Positions 12,390-24,100 of a stretch of DNA of 64,000 nt are shown here, in pieces. The stretch spans positions 496,001 through 560,000 of the forward strand of contig JAYJMM010000099.1 of NCBI GenBank assembly GCA_037349105.1. The letters are read 5' to 3'. Position 1 is the stretch's first letter. Every line of letters begins with the position of its first letter. Both the position numbers and the translations under genes were made by a program. The notes below the pieces were generated by a model. The model saw only the letters and a list, made by a program, of their open reading frames with translations. It was not told where the DNA came from and made no database searches. Origin of the DNA: Limnomonas spitsbergensis. Taxonomy: Eukaryota; Chlorophyta; Chlorophyceae; Chlamydomonadales.

Positions 12390-12740
12390 GGTCCCCTCAC
12401 CTAGCGGAGGATCACCGAAACCCGCACCCCTCCACTGTGGGGTGTAGCGGGTTTCGGTGAGAGGGCTAGTTTTGGGCGCCTTTGGTGGAGTAGAGCCCGG
12501 GTAACCCTTTGGGGCTCCGCTACCCCTCCAACTCTTTAAAGACGTGGAGAGTAAATACGCTTTCCTTGGCTGCCTTCGGCCAGTCGCATTAATGGTGTCT
12601 TACGAGCTAAGTTTAGGGGCAGCTTTATTAAGTATAGGATTATTTTTGACGGATAGTACAGGTATAAAATGTTTAAAATTTTATTATGCGCCGGGCTTTT
12701 TTAGGGTTTGGAAATTTTTTTCTCTTGGATAAGAGCATCT
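12390..12740 (+). pseudogene. nad1: Nuclear copy of mitochondrial DNA with a nad1 fragment (NUMT)
   Basis: Positions 12544-12690 translate to a piece of NADH dehydrogenase subunit 1. It includes the conserved VSYELSLGAALLSIGLF, preceded by a LGCLR that matches the usual LGALR. The stretch is sharply AT-richer than its surroundings. The upstream part holds GC-rich hairpins of the kind common in green algal mitochondrial spacers. One is a perfect 14-bp inverted repeat at 12412-12425 and 12447-12460, and another sits near 12509. Only a fragment of nad1 is present, with no mitochondrial neighbour gene, so this is read as an organelle-to-nucleus insertion. Exact ends are uncertain. Confidence 0.75.
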
Positions 12741-13486
12741 TTTTTTGGCTTCTCCAACCAGCCAGTGGTTCGGGAAAAGTGAAGAAGAAGGGAAACCAAG
12801 TCAGGGGACAAACAAAAGGCTGAAAAAAGGCCGGTGAAAGGAAGCCCCGGGGTGCAGGTGCCTCCAATCGTCACAAACTAAGCTACCAGGCACCAAATGC
12901 GGTGTCGATGATTACCCGCGCCACCAGACGGTTAGGGACAGGTCGCCACCAAAATCATGGCGCACGACTGCACGTGTTCTGGCTGAAACTACGGTACTGG
13001 TACTCAATCTCAGAAGATAAATCATTAAGGTGTGTTCAATTCATTCCGTTACCGGTAGCCTGTGGATGTGAGGTTGAGACTTCCTAATTGACCTGGTAAA
13101 GAATCAAGGAATCCAAGGCTTCATTCATGCAACGTGGTTTTGGGTGGACGCATTCTTACGCATATTTGCCTGCAGGCCAAGCCACTCTGGACAACAGTGG
13201 CATCCATCCCCTGTATGTTTTGCACCAACCTGAACCCCAGCTCATTTTAGGGTTTGGTCCTGATCTGCCCTGTGGTGGCCGGGCAGCGGCCTTCCTAAGG
13301 GGCGTAGTGCACAACTGCATGCTTCAACAACACTAGTGGCCTCTTGGTCTGATAGCATTTGTAAGGCGTTGCGTACTTTGGCCAGTACCGCATGCAACAC
13401 TTAGTATTGCACGCAACACCTTGCAGAGGGAGTGAAATATTTTTATCGTACTGGAGGTACAACTAAAAGGCGTAACCGCTGCCAAT
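12741..13486. other. Spacer between convergent genes
   Basis: No coding ORF is seen. It separates the NUMT from the 3' end of the BART-like gene. The first 130 bases are AT-rich and could be more mitochondrial-derived DNA. Confidence 0.4.
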
Positions 13487-14751
13487 CTATTTAGGAGGAA
13501 TTGGCGCTTTCATCAGGGACTGGAAGAACAGCATCTGCTCCTCCGACGACATATTGGTCCCCGCCCCGCCCCCGCCGCCCATCACATCCCCGTGATCCAC
13601 GATCTGCTGCTGCGGCCCCACCGCCAGTGGCTGCTGTGGCCCAGAGTCGCAGGCACGGCCTGCATGCTGCTGGTGGCTGCTGCAGCATGGAGGACCCGGT
13701 CGGGGCTTTGCCCCCGTAGTCGTCTCTACCATCTGCTGCATCATGGTCGCCACGTGCCGATCCCGCTCCTGCCGGGACAGGCCCACGAGCGCCTCCTCGC
13801 TCGCTTTGATCTTCGCGGCCATGGCCTCGACCTGATCGTACTTTTGCTTGTATTCGCTGGCTGGCAGCTCGGCCTCGTCGAGTGCCTGCTCTTCCAGCTG
13901 TACAAACCTGGGGGGCAGAGGCAGCACCGAGCATATTTTGGCGTGGGTTGAGCAATACTTCAGCTACCTGCCTACATCACACGACCTTCGGCCTAGGGGG
14001 CTTAGTCCAATGAGCCCTGTTGCCGGGCCACGGGTCGTAGGCCAGTCCAGGTACGGTCCCCAAAGGCTCACTGGACACACACATAATATGCTTTTCTTCT
14101 TGCTTTCTGGTGGCATTAGAAACAAACTATGCATTGACCAGGTTGGGTTAACCATATCTGGACCACCTGGGGCCAAGGAAAAGCTCGGTAAGCAGGACGA
14201 AAGAACCATGGCTGAGGCAGAGCAAGCACGACAAGATTGAAAGCGGAAACTGTAATGATGAAGCCCGAGTGATTGCAAAGTTTTGGTGCAGACTGAATGA
14301 CAAAAGCCCACATGCCTACTTGCCCATAGAATTCCCTTCGCGTCTCGGCAGCATGTGATTAGACACTGATTGCTCTCATGCATGAGAGATGTGGAAGCAG
14401 CTGGGGTGCAGGCAGACTTGGTTGTTCAGGCATGTACATGCCTGCTTACCCATAAAAAGCTCTCAGCATCTCCGCATCGTTCGAGTAAGCGGTTCGGATC
14501 TTGCTCATGAAGTTTATGCCATATTGACCCTTGACGCCGAGCGATTCAAAGAGCTGCTCCTGGGCTGTGTTGATAAGTTCTTGGACGTCCTTCCCCCGCT
14601 CATGCCCCAGCCTCAAATGCGTTTTGAAAGAATCTGATTCGAAGAGGTCACACCTGCCTTTCGCAAAAAATTCGACCAACGTTTCTCTGGATATGGGCCC
14701 CGACGTTTGCAGGTTGCTAGGGGCAGCAAACCAGCTATTAATCCATTCCAT
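13487..14751 (-). CDS. BART-like domain protein (CFAP36/ARL2BP type), two exons
   Basis: Exon 1 is 14450-14751 and exon 2 is 13487-13907. The phase-2 junction fits (donor GTAAGC, acceptor CTGCCCCCCAG) and gives 240 residues. Residues 1-95 have the BART layout: a Trp-rich first helix (MEWINSWF), then LVEFFAKGRCDLF, a His/Arg stretch with a long helix, and a Leu-rich helix with ESLGV. In known proteins this fold binds ARL2/ARL3-type GTPases, many of them ciliary. Residues about 102-150 are a charged coiled coil (LEEQALDEAELPASEYKQKY). A Gln/Gly/Pro-rich linker and a short tail with SSEEQMLFFQSLM follow. An in-frame stop lies just upstream of the chosen Met. The BART call rests on pattern, not a profile search. 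It is divergent from the TMEM143-like gene. Confidence 0.65.
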
Positions 14752-15179
14752 AATGAGGTTCTTGTTTAAGCTGGCGTGGAATCAGACGCTTGGGGTATGC
14801 GAACAGCTATTCCACCTGCCAGGCATTTATGCTTGCTCTTGTCAGAGACAGTGTGAATACGCCGTGTGTTAATACGCCGGATGGGCCCACCGCCACCGGG
14901 ATGGGCCCCAACCACCGCCACCCACCGACTCCAGCTGGATCCGAACCACTGATCCGAACCAGAGGATCCGCGCTGACAATCCGTACTATCAGAAAACGCA
15001 CACGCCTGCACAGAGTTTCAATTCACTCAACCTGATAAACGGAGATCTGGGTAGCCACTAGCCAGCAAGACGCTTCCTTCGCTGCCAGGCCTATTTTACA
15101 CACCGATGTAGCATTCCGATCACGTCGACTTAGACGCACATCGCTGTTTTGTCACCGGAAGCCAGCAACCCCTGACGGC
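14752..15179. promoter_or_regulatory. Divergent promoter region
   Basis: 428 bp lie between the starts of the BART-like and TMEM143-like genes. The stretch holds short direct repeats near 14878-14975, including two GATCCGAACCA units and two ACCGCCACC units. No core promoter motif is recognised. Confidence 0.35.
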
Positions 15180-18100
15180 ATGTATTCGTGCATACATAGC
15201 ACATTTCCACTCCACCTACATCCTCCTCCCCTCGTGAGCGTGCCACAACGTGCTCCAGCTACTAGGAGGAGGCATGCCCTCCACTCTCTGACCCAAGCTC
15301 ACTCCGAAGCCCTACCCATGTCAGAGGTGGATCCTCATGGGAAACCGCCTCCAGGTAAAGGAGCATGACAATAGGGATCAACCATAATCTGGAGGAAACA
15401 GTGTTTTTCCTAAAACACACCTGGCCACTTATAGGAGCCATGATTTATGATTTCCACGCGCCGAATTTTCGCACATTTGTCGCATGGTTAGGCCGGCGGC
15501 CCAAGCAGCAAGGCCTGCTGCACCATATCTCTTAGCTGGGATGTAACTGAGTTGTAGCTGAATTTAATCCAGGGGGCGAGACCTCTGACGTTAAGACCAA
15601 TGGGAAGGCCGGCGTCTGTTCTGTCAAACGCAAGTCGCGATGGCCCATGTGCGCAGTGTTGTCCATGCACCTCTCATGGCCAGCAACCATCCATTCGCAC
15701 CTCCCTTGATTTTCTAAGTGATAAGTATGGACCATAAACCTTCAATCCTAAACCCTAAACATTTAAGCCATCCGATCTTGCCCTCCTGTATGATTAGGTG
15801 ACGAAGTGTATGGACCTGAAGAGAGCCCGCCATTCACCAGGATTCGGGTGTTCAATCCGACAAGTATTGACGTCAGCAGGATCCAGTTCTGGCAGCTGCT
15901 GCAGGTACATTCAGCACGCATGAGTTTTTGTGTGTGTGAAGTGTGAACGCTGGTGTGTGCACCCTAAGTTGAAAGTGTGAGCCCTCCTTTAACCGTGCCC
16001 TAAATGTTGCTGAGGCTCATCGGGGAGGATTTGAATCGCAAGATACGCCTGGCACCCATCGCTCGCCGTGGCGAGTCTGCTGCGGCAGCCAGTCAAGCTG
16101 AGGCCCCCTCTGCCCCCTCTGCCCCCCCTGCCCCCTGAGCTGAGCCCCCCCCACCCCCCCAGCCCCCCCTGCACCTGGGCTGAGGCCCCCTCTACCCCCT
16201 CTGACCCCCCCTCACAAACCAGGATCTGGTGCCCAAGGCGGAGTGGCCCAAAGTGGCCATTGTGCTTGCCTGCCTGGAGAGCATCTACAGGTGGGTTGAG
16301 GTTGAAGGGACGCTCGAGCAGTCAAATTAATTAGGTGTTGCAGCGATTCTGCTGGTTCTGAACGACGTCTCTGTTTGGCTGGCTGCACATCTTGACCGAT
16401 AGCCTAGAGAGGCCTCCTGAGTCATGACCGCCCCTTTTCTTACCTGTGGTGCTCATTTCAGTGTGAATCATTTGAGTGTGAACCAGGCCACCTCTTGAGG
16501 TCCGCAGGGTGGCCTCCCCTGAGGCGATGGGGACCAAACCTGGACTGGCCAGCGGCTGGTGGCCCGAGCAGCTAGGCTTGCTACACCAGAGCCCCTCCGC
16601 CATTGGCCGTGGTGTAGCTGAAGCACGTTGACCTGAAGATTTGCTCTCTCGTCGATTCTCCCCCCAGGGCAGAATATTCCAAAGTGGCTGAGGAAGCGTG
16701 CGCTGCACTTGCCGAGGCTGACGGCAACGTGGACGCTGCCGGAATTGTCCCACCTGCGGGCCTGCCAGAGGAAGGGAGCGAAGCACGGAGCTGGTTGCAC
16801 GGGATGGTGGGCAGCTCTGAGAGCGATGGGGACAGCGGCGCAGACCACGACGGTGCGGCCTTTGCCGCCGCCGCCGCGGCGACCGACCGCCGCTTCGCGT
16901 CTCTGCTGCGCTGCCTGCTGCGCCGGTCACACTTCTGGCCGCTGTCGGTCCGCGACTGCGAGGTGGCCAAGAGCTTGAACGCGGACTACCTGAGCCAGCT
17001 GTTCATCCTGGGCAGCGGGCAGCGGTTGGACGCGTCCTTCGTGCAGGCCTTCAGCGACGAGGCGCAGGCGGAAGCGGCGACAAGGGGGGCGCCGGCGGCA
17101 GAGGTGGCTGCAGGGGAGGCAGCGGTGGAGGAAGCGGAGGATCAGCTGGGCGTTGGGCTTGGGCATTTAGCTCCGATGCCGGGCGAAGCTGTCGAGGGCG
17201 ATGTTTTATCAGCAAACGCTGCCGCGATCCCGGACGGGCCTGCGCAAGGATCGGACGCTGCTTGCTTTAGGGCCGAGGCGCAGCCCAGCGGCGACGCCTC
17301 CCCTGCTGTGTCCTCAAACGGCCGCCGTCATGGCGGGGGAAAAGGCAATGACAAATCCGGGGAGGCTGTCGCCCCTGATGCCAAGCAGGAGTCCGCTGGG
17401 CTCGGCTTGGGTGCAGTGGCCTCCGTCCTAGGCCCGGGGGCGGCAATGCCTCGTGTCCTGCAGCTGAGCAACTCCGAGGCTGCTTCGGTTGTGAGCCGCG
17501 CCAGCACCAACCCTGCGAGCTACGAGACCGGCAGGCCGACGGCTGGCGGCGGCGCGCGGCCCGACCGGCGGGGCTGCCCGCTGCTCGACGACGAGCTTCC
17601 GCTCGAGGCGCGCAGCATGCTCATCTTCAAGCGCGGCCACAGTCAGGAAACGACGCGCGGCCAGCTGCTGCTTCCCAAGCTGGACCACGTCCAGACGCTG
17701 CTGGCGAGCTTGGTCCCGGGCGCGCTGGTTGCGGGCTTCGACAGCCTCCGCCGCGCAATGGCCGCCGTTGGTGCGCCCGTGGTCGAGGTGATGCCTGGAG
17801 GCGTGGGCGGAGAGGGCGCTGAAGGCGGCACGCCGGACGGTGCGGGCATGCAGGCGGACAGCAAGGGGGGTGGCGGTGCAGCGCCATTGGCAGAGGAGGA
17901 GGCTTGGTGGGGCTTACCTCCCAGGCTAGCTGAGACAGGTAGGAGCAAGTATTGGTGTCAGTGTGCGCCTCATATAACCTCCGAAAGACCACACTTTTGT
18001 ACAGTCGCCATTAGGCCGTTGGGGACCAAACCTGGATTTGCATGCGGCCGGTGGCCCGAACAGCAGGTCTTGCTGCATCAGGCCCTCCTAGACTGTGATG

Positions 18101-21100
18101 TAGCTGAAGTGAAGCTGAAGTGTATCTGAAGTGTAGCGTAATGAAATGTTGTTGGTGGGAACCCGGTAAGTCACTGTGCTCATGCACACGCCGTGACTGC
18201 ATCATGGAACAGATTTAGGAACCTTAACCCTAGCCCTTACACCCTTAACCATAAACCCTTAACTCTTAACCCATTCTGCCCTGTGGCGTCATCACCTGCC
18301 AGACGGACAGCTAGGTGATGGACTTCCCTGTGACCCGCGACACTGGGGCCGTTGCTTTGGTGGCAAGAACCCTCATCGTGAACCACATGTGCTGCAAGGG
18401 CAGGGTTCTGGGCAGAGTACCCTGTCACGCCAGCCCAGTGGTCATGAGGATCAGGGGTGGATCAGGGCATCACACATCTGCTTTTGTGCAACATTTGATG
18501 TTGGATGGCTGGATGTACCTTCCTGTTTAATATTTCGCTGTACCCATGCAGGGGCTGCTTCCGATAGTTTATTTTTCACTGGAGTATACCGTATTTATTT
18601 TATGTTGCTTCGACTCAACAGAGTGCGAGCTTGGCCGCCCAACTCTTTAAAACCCAAGACGCTGATACCCACCAAAACAGCCCAGGGGCGCATGTGGCCC
18701 TCGTTGTCAGCTGAGAAAAGGCGAGCTGGATCCGGAAGGGTACACGACCAACAAGCACTTACACGGCCACAATAACAAATGCGTGAAAGGTTGATTTGCA
18801 TGTTAGCGAGATATTTACTGTAGTCTGGGTGGGAACAGGCAACGCACATAACCTTAGATTTGATCTGCCATCCCTCGGGTAAAAAACGATTCATTTTCAT
18901 GCTGCTCTCAGGTCTTGACGAAACTCTTAATTACCGACTGACAATGAGGTTTGACGAAAGATAAATAGTATCCGGTATATTCCTGCATCCCTCTGTCCGG
19001 ACTACGTGGCGCAGTGAGGGCGCAGTGAGGTTTCCTCTTGGCACCTAGGAAGAGGGGGGCAACCCATTGCTCGCAATCTGGGTGTATTGAGGGCGCAGTG
19101 AGGTTTCCCCTTGGCACCTAGGAAGAGGGGGCAACCCATTGCTCGCAATCTGGGTGTATTGAGGGCGCAGTGAGGTTTCCCCTTGGCACCTAGGAAGAGG
19201 GGGGCAACCCATTGCTCGCAATCTGGGTGTATTGAGGGCGCAGTGAGGTTTCCCCTTGGCACCTAGGAAGAGGGGGGCAACCCATTGCTCGCAATCTGGG
19301 TGTATTGAGGGCGCAGTGAGGTTTCCTCTTGGCACCTAGGAAGAGGGGGGCAACCCATTGCTCGCAATCTGGGTGTATTGAGGGCGCAGTGAGGTTTCCC
19401 CTTGGCACCTAGGAAGAGGGGGGCAACCCATTGCTCGCAATCTGGGTGTATTGAGGGCGCAGTGAGGTTTCCTCTTGGCACCTAGGAAGAGGGGGGCAAC
19501 CCATTGCTCGCAATCTGGGTGTATTGAGGGCGCAGTGAGGTTTCCTCTTGGCACCTAGGAAGAGGGGGGCAACCCATTGCTCGCAATCTGGGTGTATTGA
19601 GGGCGCAGTGAGGTTTCCTCTTTGCACCTAGGAAGAGGGGGCAACCCATTGCTCGCAATCTGGGTGTATTGAGGGCGCAGTGAGGTTTCCTCTTTGCACC
19701 TAGGAAGAGGGGGGCAACCCATTGCTCGCAATCTGGGTGTATTGAGGGCGCAGTGAGGTTTCCCCTTGGCACCTAGGAAGAGGGGGGCAACCCATTGCTC
19801 GCAATCTGGGTGTATTGAGGGCGCAGTGAGGTTTCCTCTTGGCACCTAGGAAGAGGGGGGCAACCCATTGCTCGCAATCTGGGTGTATTGAGGGCGCAGT
19901 GAGGTTTCCCCTTGGCACCTAGGAAGAGGGGGGCAACCCATTGCTCGCAATCTGGGTGTATTGAGGGCGCAGTGAGGTTTCCCCTTGGCACCTAGGAAGA
20001 GGGGGGCAACCCATTGCTCGCAATCTGGGTGTATTGAGGGCGCAGTGAGGTTTCCTCTTGGCACCTAGGAAGAGGGGGGCAACCCATTGCTCGCAATCTG
20101 GGTGTATTGAGGGCGCAGTGAGGTTTCCCCTTGGCACCTAGGAAGAGGGGGGCAACCCATTGCTCGCAATCTGGGTGTATTGAGGGCGCAGTGAGGTTTC
20201 CTCTTGGCACCTAGGAAGAGGGGGGCAACCCATTGCTCGCAATCTGGGTGTATTGAGGGCGCAGTGAGGTTTCCTCTTGGCACCTAGGAAGAGGGGGGCA
20301 ACCCATTGCTCGCAATCTGGGTGTATTGAGGGCGCAGTGAGGTTTCCTCTTTGCACCTAGGAAGAGGGGGCAACCCATTGCTCGCAATCTGGGTGTATTG
20401 AGGGCGCAGTGAGGTTTCCTCTTTGCACCTAGGAAGAGGGGGGCAACCCATTGCTCGCAATCTGGGTGTATTGAGGGCGCAGTGAGGTTTCCCCTTGGCA
20501 CCTAGGAAGAGGGGGGCAACCCATTGCTCGCAATCTGGGTGTATTGAGGGCGCAGTGAGGTTTCCTCTTGGCACCTAGGAAGAGGGGGGCAACCCATTGC
20601 TCGCAATCTGGGTGTATTGAGGGCGCAGTGAGGTTTCCCCTTGGCACCTAGGAAGAGGGGGGCAACCCATTGCTCGCAATCTGGGTGTATTGAGGGCGCA
20701 GTGAGGTTTCCCCTTGGCACCTAGGAAGAGGGGGGCAACCCATTGCTCGCAATCTGGGTGTATTGAGGGCGCAGTGAGGTTTCCCCTTGGCACCTAGGAA
20801 GAGGGGGGCAACCCATTGCTCGCAATCTGGGTGTATTGAGGGCGCAGTGAGGTTTCCCCTTGGCACCTAGGAAGAGGGGGGCAACCCATTGCTCGCAATC
20901 TGGGTGTATTGAGGGCGCAGTGAGGTTTCCTCTTTGCACCTAGGAAGAGGGGGGCAACCCATTGCTCGCAATCTGGGTGTATTGAGGGCGCAGTGAGGTT
21001 TCCCCTTGGCACCTAGGAAGAGGGGGGCAACCCATTGCTCGCAATCTGGGTGTATTGAGGGCGCAGTGAGGTTTCCCCTTGGCACCTAGGAAGAGGGGGG

Positions 21101-24100
21101 CAACCCATTGCTCGCAATCTGGGTGTATTGAGGGCGCAGTGAGGTTTCCCCTTGGCACCTAGGAAGAGGGGGGCAACCCATTGCTCGCAATCTGGGTGTA
21201 TTGAGGGCGCAGTGAGGTTTCCCCTTGGCACCTAGGAAGAGGGGGGCAACCCATTGCTCGCAATCTGGGTGTATTGAGGGCGCAGTGAGGTTTCCCCTTG
21301 GCACCTAGGAAGAGGGGGGCAACCCATTGCTCGCAATCTGGGTGTATTGAGGGCGCAGTGAGAGCGCAATTGTTCCTTTTTCATTCGAGCCCTGGCATCC
21401 AAAACCTTGGCACAACTCATGCCCCCCTGCCACCCAATCCTGCCCGGTGGTGCTTAGGTCCCATCTTGCCCCTTGCAGGCCTCATCGTCGGGCCTCAAGC
21501 ACATCGCCTTAACCCCGGCGGCCAGGTTGTTTTATTTATTAAAATATTCACTAAACAAAAAAACTCCGCCCATCCCTGGCTCAAGGGCGGCCTGGGGCTT
21601 GTTACCCAAATTGCCTTGCCCGTGTTCGTTTCAGTGCACACCCGACCACAGGGCTGACCGGCCGCACTTAGCATGTCTCAGACCATTGATCTGAGGCGCT
21701 TCAACGCTTGTTCCCCAAATTGCGCGCCATTGCTCGTTTTTGTGCATCACCCAATCACCATTGGCAGGCGGCAGGTCAGCCGCCACATACCCGGCAGGGA
21801 CCCAACCCTGACGGACCCGGCCACCTCTGGCGGGATGCTGGTCAGCCATCAGAGGGCCGGCAGGGGGGAAAGACTCGACCAACCCGGCCACGTTTCGCAG
21901 GCTGCTGGTCAACCGACACAGGGCCGACAGGGACCAAACCTGGACCAACTCACAACTGGAGACTCCATCAGTAGGGCTTGCTGCTGTAGGCTACCTCAGC
22001 CATGCGCGGTAACGTAGCTAAATGGTAGCGGAATTTTAGCTGACGCACGTTGCAATAATGGGGGTCTCTTGCGCTGTGTAGGCTCGCGGGTTATGGCGGC
22101 TCTTTCTGAGGTTGGACTGGTACCGCGCATGGATGTGCTTTCTCTGCGGGAGGTGGAGGCGGTATATCCCGTCCTGGAGCCGCCTGAGATCCGGCCCAAG
22201 TACCTGAGGAAGCTTTCCCTCCCTGATGCCATGGGTGAGTCAGCGAGGCGCGGAAACCTGGAGAGCATGAGCCCTGAAACCCGAACCTGAGGTGGAGGTA
22301 TCCATGTGGGGATATTGACATCCTGTCCTGGATGCCGCTCGTGATGTGGCTGAAGGGCCTGTGCATGCTCTGTCTCCCTGATGCCATGGGCGAGTCAGAG
22401 AGAGGATTGGCGTAAATCTGTAGCCCAAGGAGACGACCATAAGCCTGAACCCTGAAACCTGACTTTTGAACCCTGAACCCTGGACCCTGAACCCTGAACC
22501 AGGGAGCGACCTCCTGGCGCGCGGCCCTGGCCACCTGCTGAGGGTGCTCCTGCAGGAGGTGCGTCTGGAGGAGCCCGCGTTCAAGGAGATGGTCACGGCC
22601 TTCAGGCAGGGCAGCGGCGGGCGACAGGGCAGGAAGTGGTCCTGGCTGAAACCCTGGACCTGGCTTGGAGGTGGAGCGGGAATGCAGAGCCAGGAGCGGA
22701 GGCAGCCCATCCAGATCCGGGTGTACCGCGATATCCCGGTGAGGTACAGGCTGGAGCGTACCGCGACGTTCTGATGAGGTACAAATCCGAGTGTACTGCA
22801 GCATGCTGGTGAGGTCTAGATCGGAGTGTACCGCGACATACCGGTGAGGTACAGATCCGAGTGCACTGCAATGTCCCAGTGAGATGCCGAACCGCCGTTT
22901 GTTTTTTGTTGGTTAGAGCTCTTTTGGGCCATGGATTCCATAGCCTGTCATGACGGATTCTGTCGGAAGCCTGTCAGAAGTCCGCGACCTGTGTTGTACG
23001 TTGCAGAGCAGCTATGTCTGAGGTTACAGAGGTGTAGTGCCGTACGTTGCAGAGCTGTAACATCTGAAGTAACAGAGGTGTAGCGCTGTACGTTGCAGAG
23101 CTGTACCTTCAATCCTCATGCTGATGTCATCAGTGTTGCCTTGAATGCACTTCATTTACATATCCTAGGACATCAGGTGCCTCCCGGCCTGCGGCTGAGC
23201 TGGGCTGGTGCAGCACCCCCTGTTGCTTTCGACGCCGGCTGTAGGCCGGTCATGCTTTGGTCCTGATTGCCCCCCCCTGGCGCTTGCTACCCTGGTGTCC
23301 CCCTATGGCGGTCTGTTACACAATCTGAATACCCGTACCCGTACAAGTAGATCTGGTAGATATGGTTGTTATCCATTGCATGGCTGGTCTACATTGCCAG
23401 CGGATTTCTACACCGCTATGCCCTGCACTCCAACACACGCTCGTCGTGCCCCAGATGTGCAGATCCCGTTGGGTCCCTGGCGCACCATGCTGAGCGCAGC
23501 TCCCCGCTCCTGGCACGCTCCCACCCTCACCCATCGTCTGAAACCTGGAATCTGGGACTTCAAACCTGGAGCCTGAAATTTAATACTTTCAATCTGGAAT
23601 TTGAAACCCAGACACTGGAAATTGGCTGGGGGGGAAATCGGGTGGGGGAAGTTGGGGCCTGAAATCTGCAATCTTGAACCTTACATCTGGAACTTTATAT
23701 GTCGAACCTAGAAAAGCTCTTTGAAGGAAAGGTCCTGCTGCCTGACAAACTGCTTCAGCTCAGATCACTGGTTTTTGAAACCCAAACCTCTGAAAGCTGA
23801 AACCTGATCCTTTGTACCTGATTTCTGAAACCTGCTCTTGTTTGCAGCTCCCCAATCAGCGACTGCCTGACAAGCTGCTTAATTTCAGAACCCTGGTTTT
23901 GAAGTCAGGAATATGAAACCTGACTCCTGAACACTTATGTTGCCTGCAGCTCCCTAATTGGAAGGTCCTGCTGCCCGAGAAGCTGCTTCAATTCAGACCG
24001 CTGGATCTGGTCCGCACCGACCTCTTTGCCGTGTCAGGCCTGGCAGCACTGATCGCGCAGGTGGGCGGGACATGCAGGGGTGGGGCGGATTAGTGTTGAA

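Noticed and set aside
16012..16135. Possible extra TMEM143-like exon encoding LIGEDLNRKIRLAPIARR
   Set aside because: It has coding character, but no acceptor lets it follow exon 2 in phase. Exon 2 joins exon 3 directly in phase 0.
18908..21420. More than twenty minus-strand ORFs of 72-96 residues, all nearly the same
   Set aside because: They are one 73-bp satellite read in shifting frames. The repeat is inside an intron and each frame is open only because the unit has no stop.
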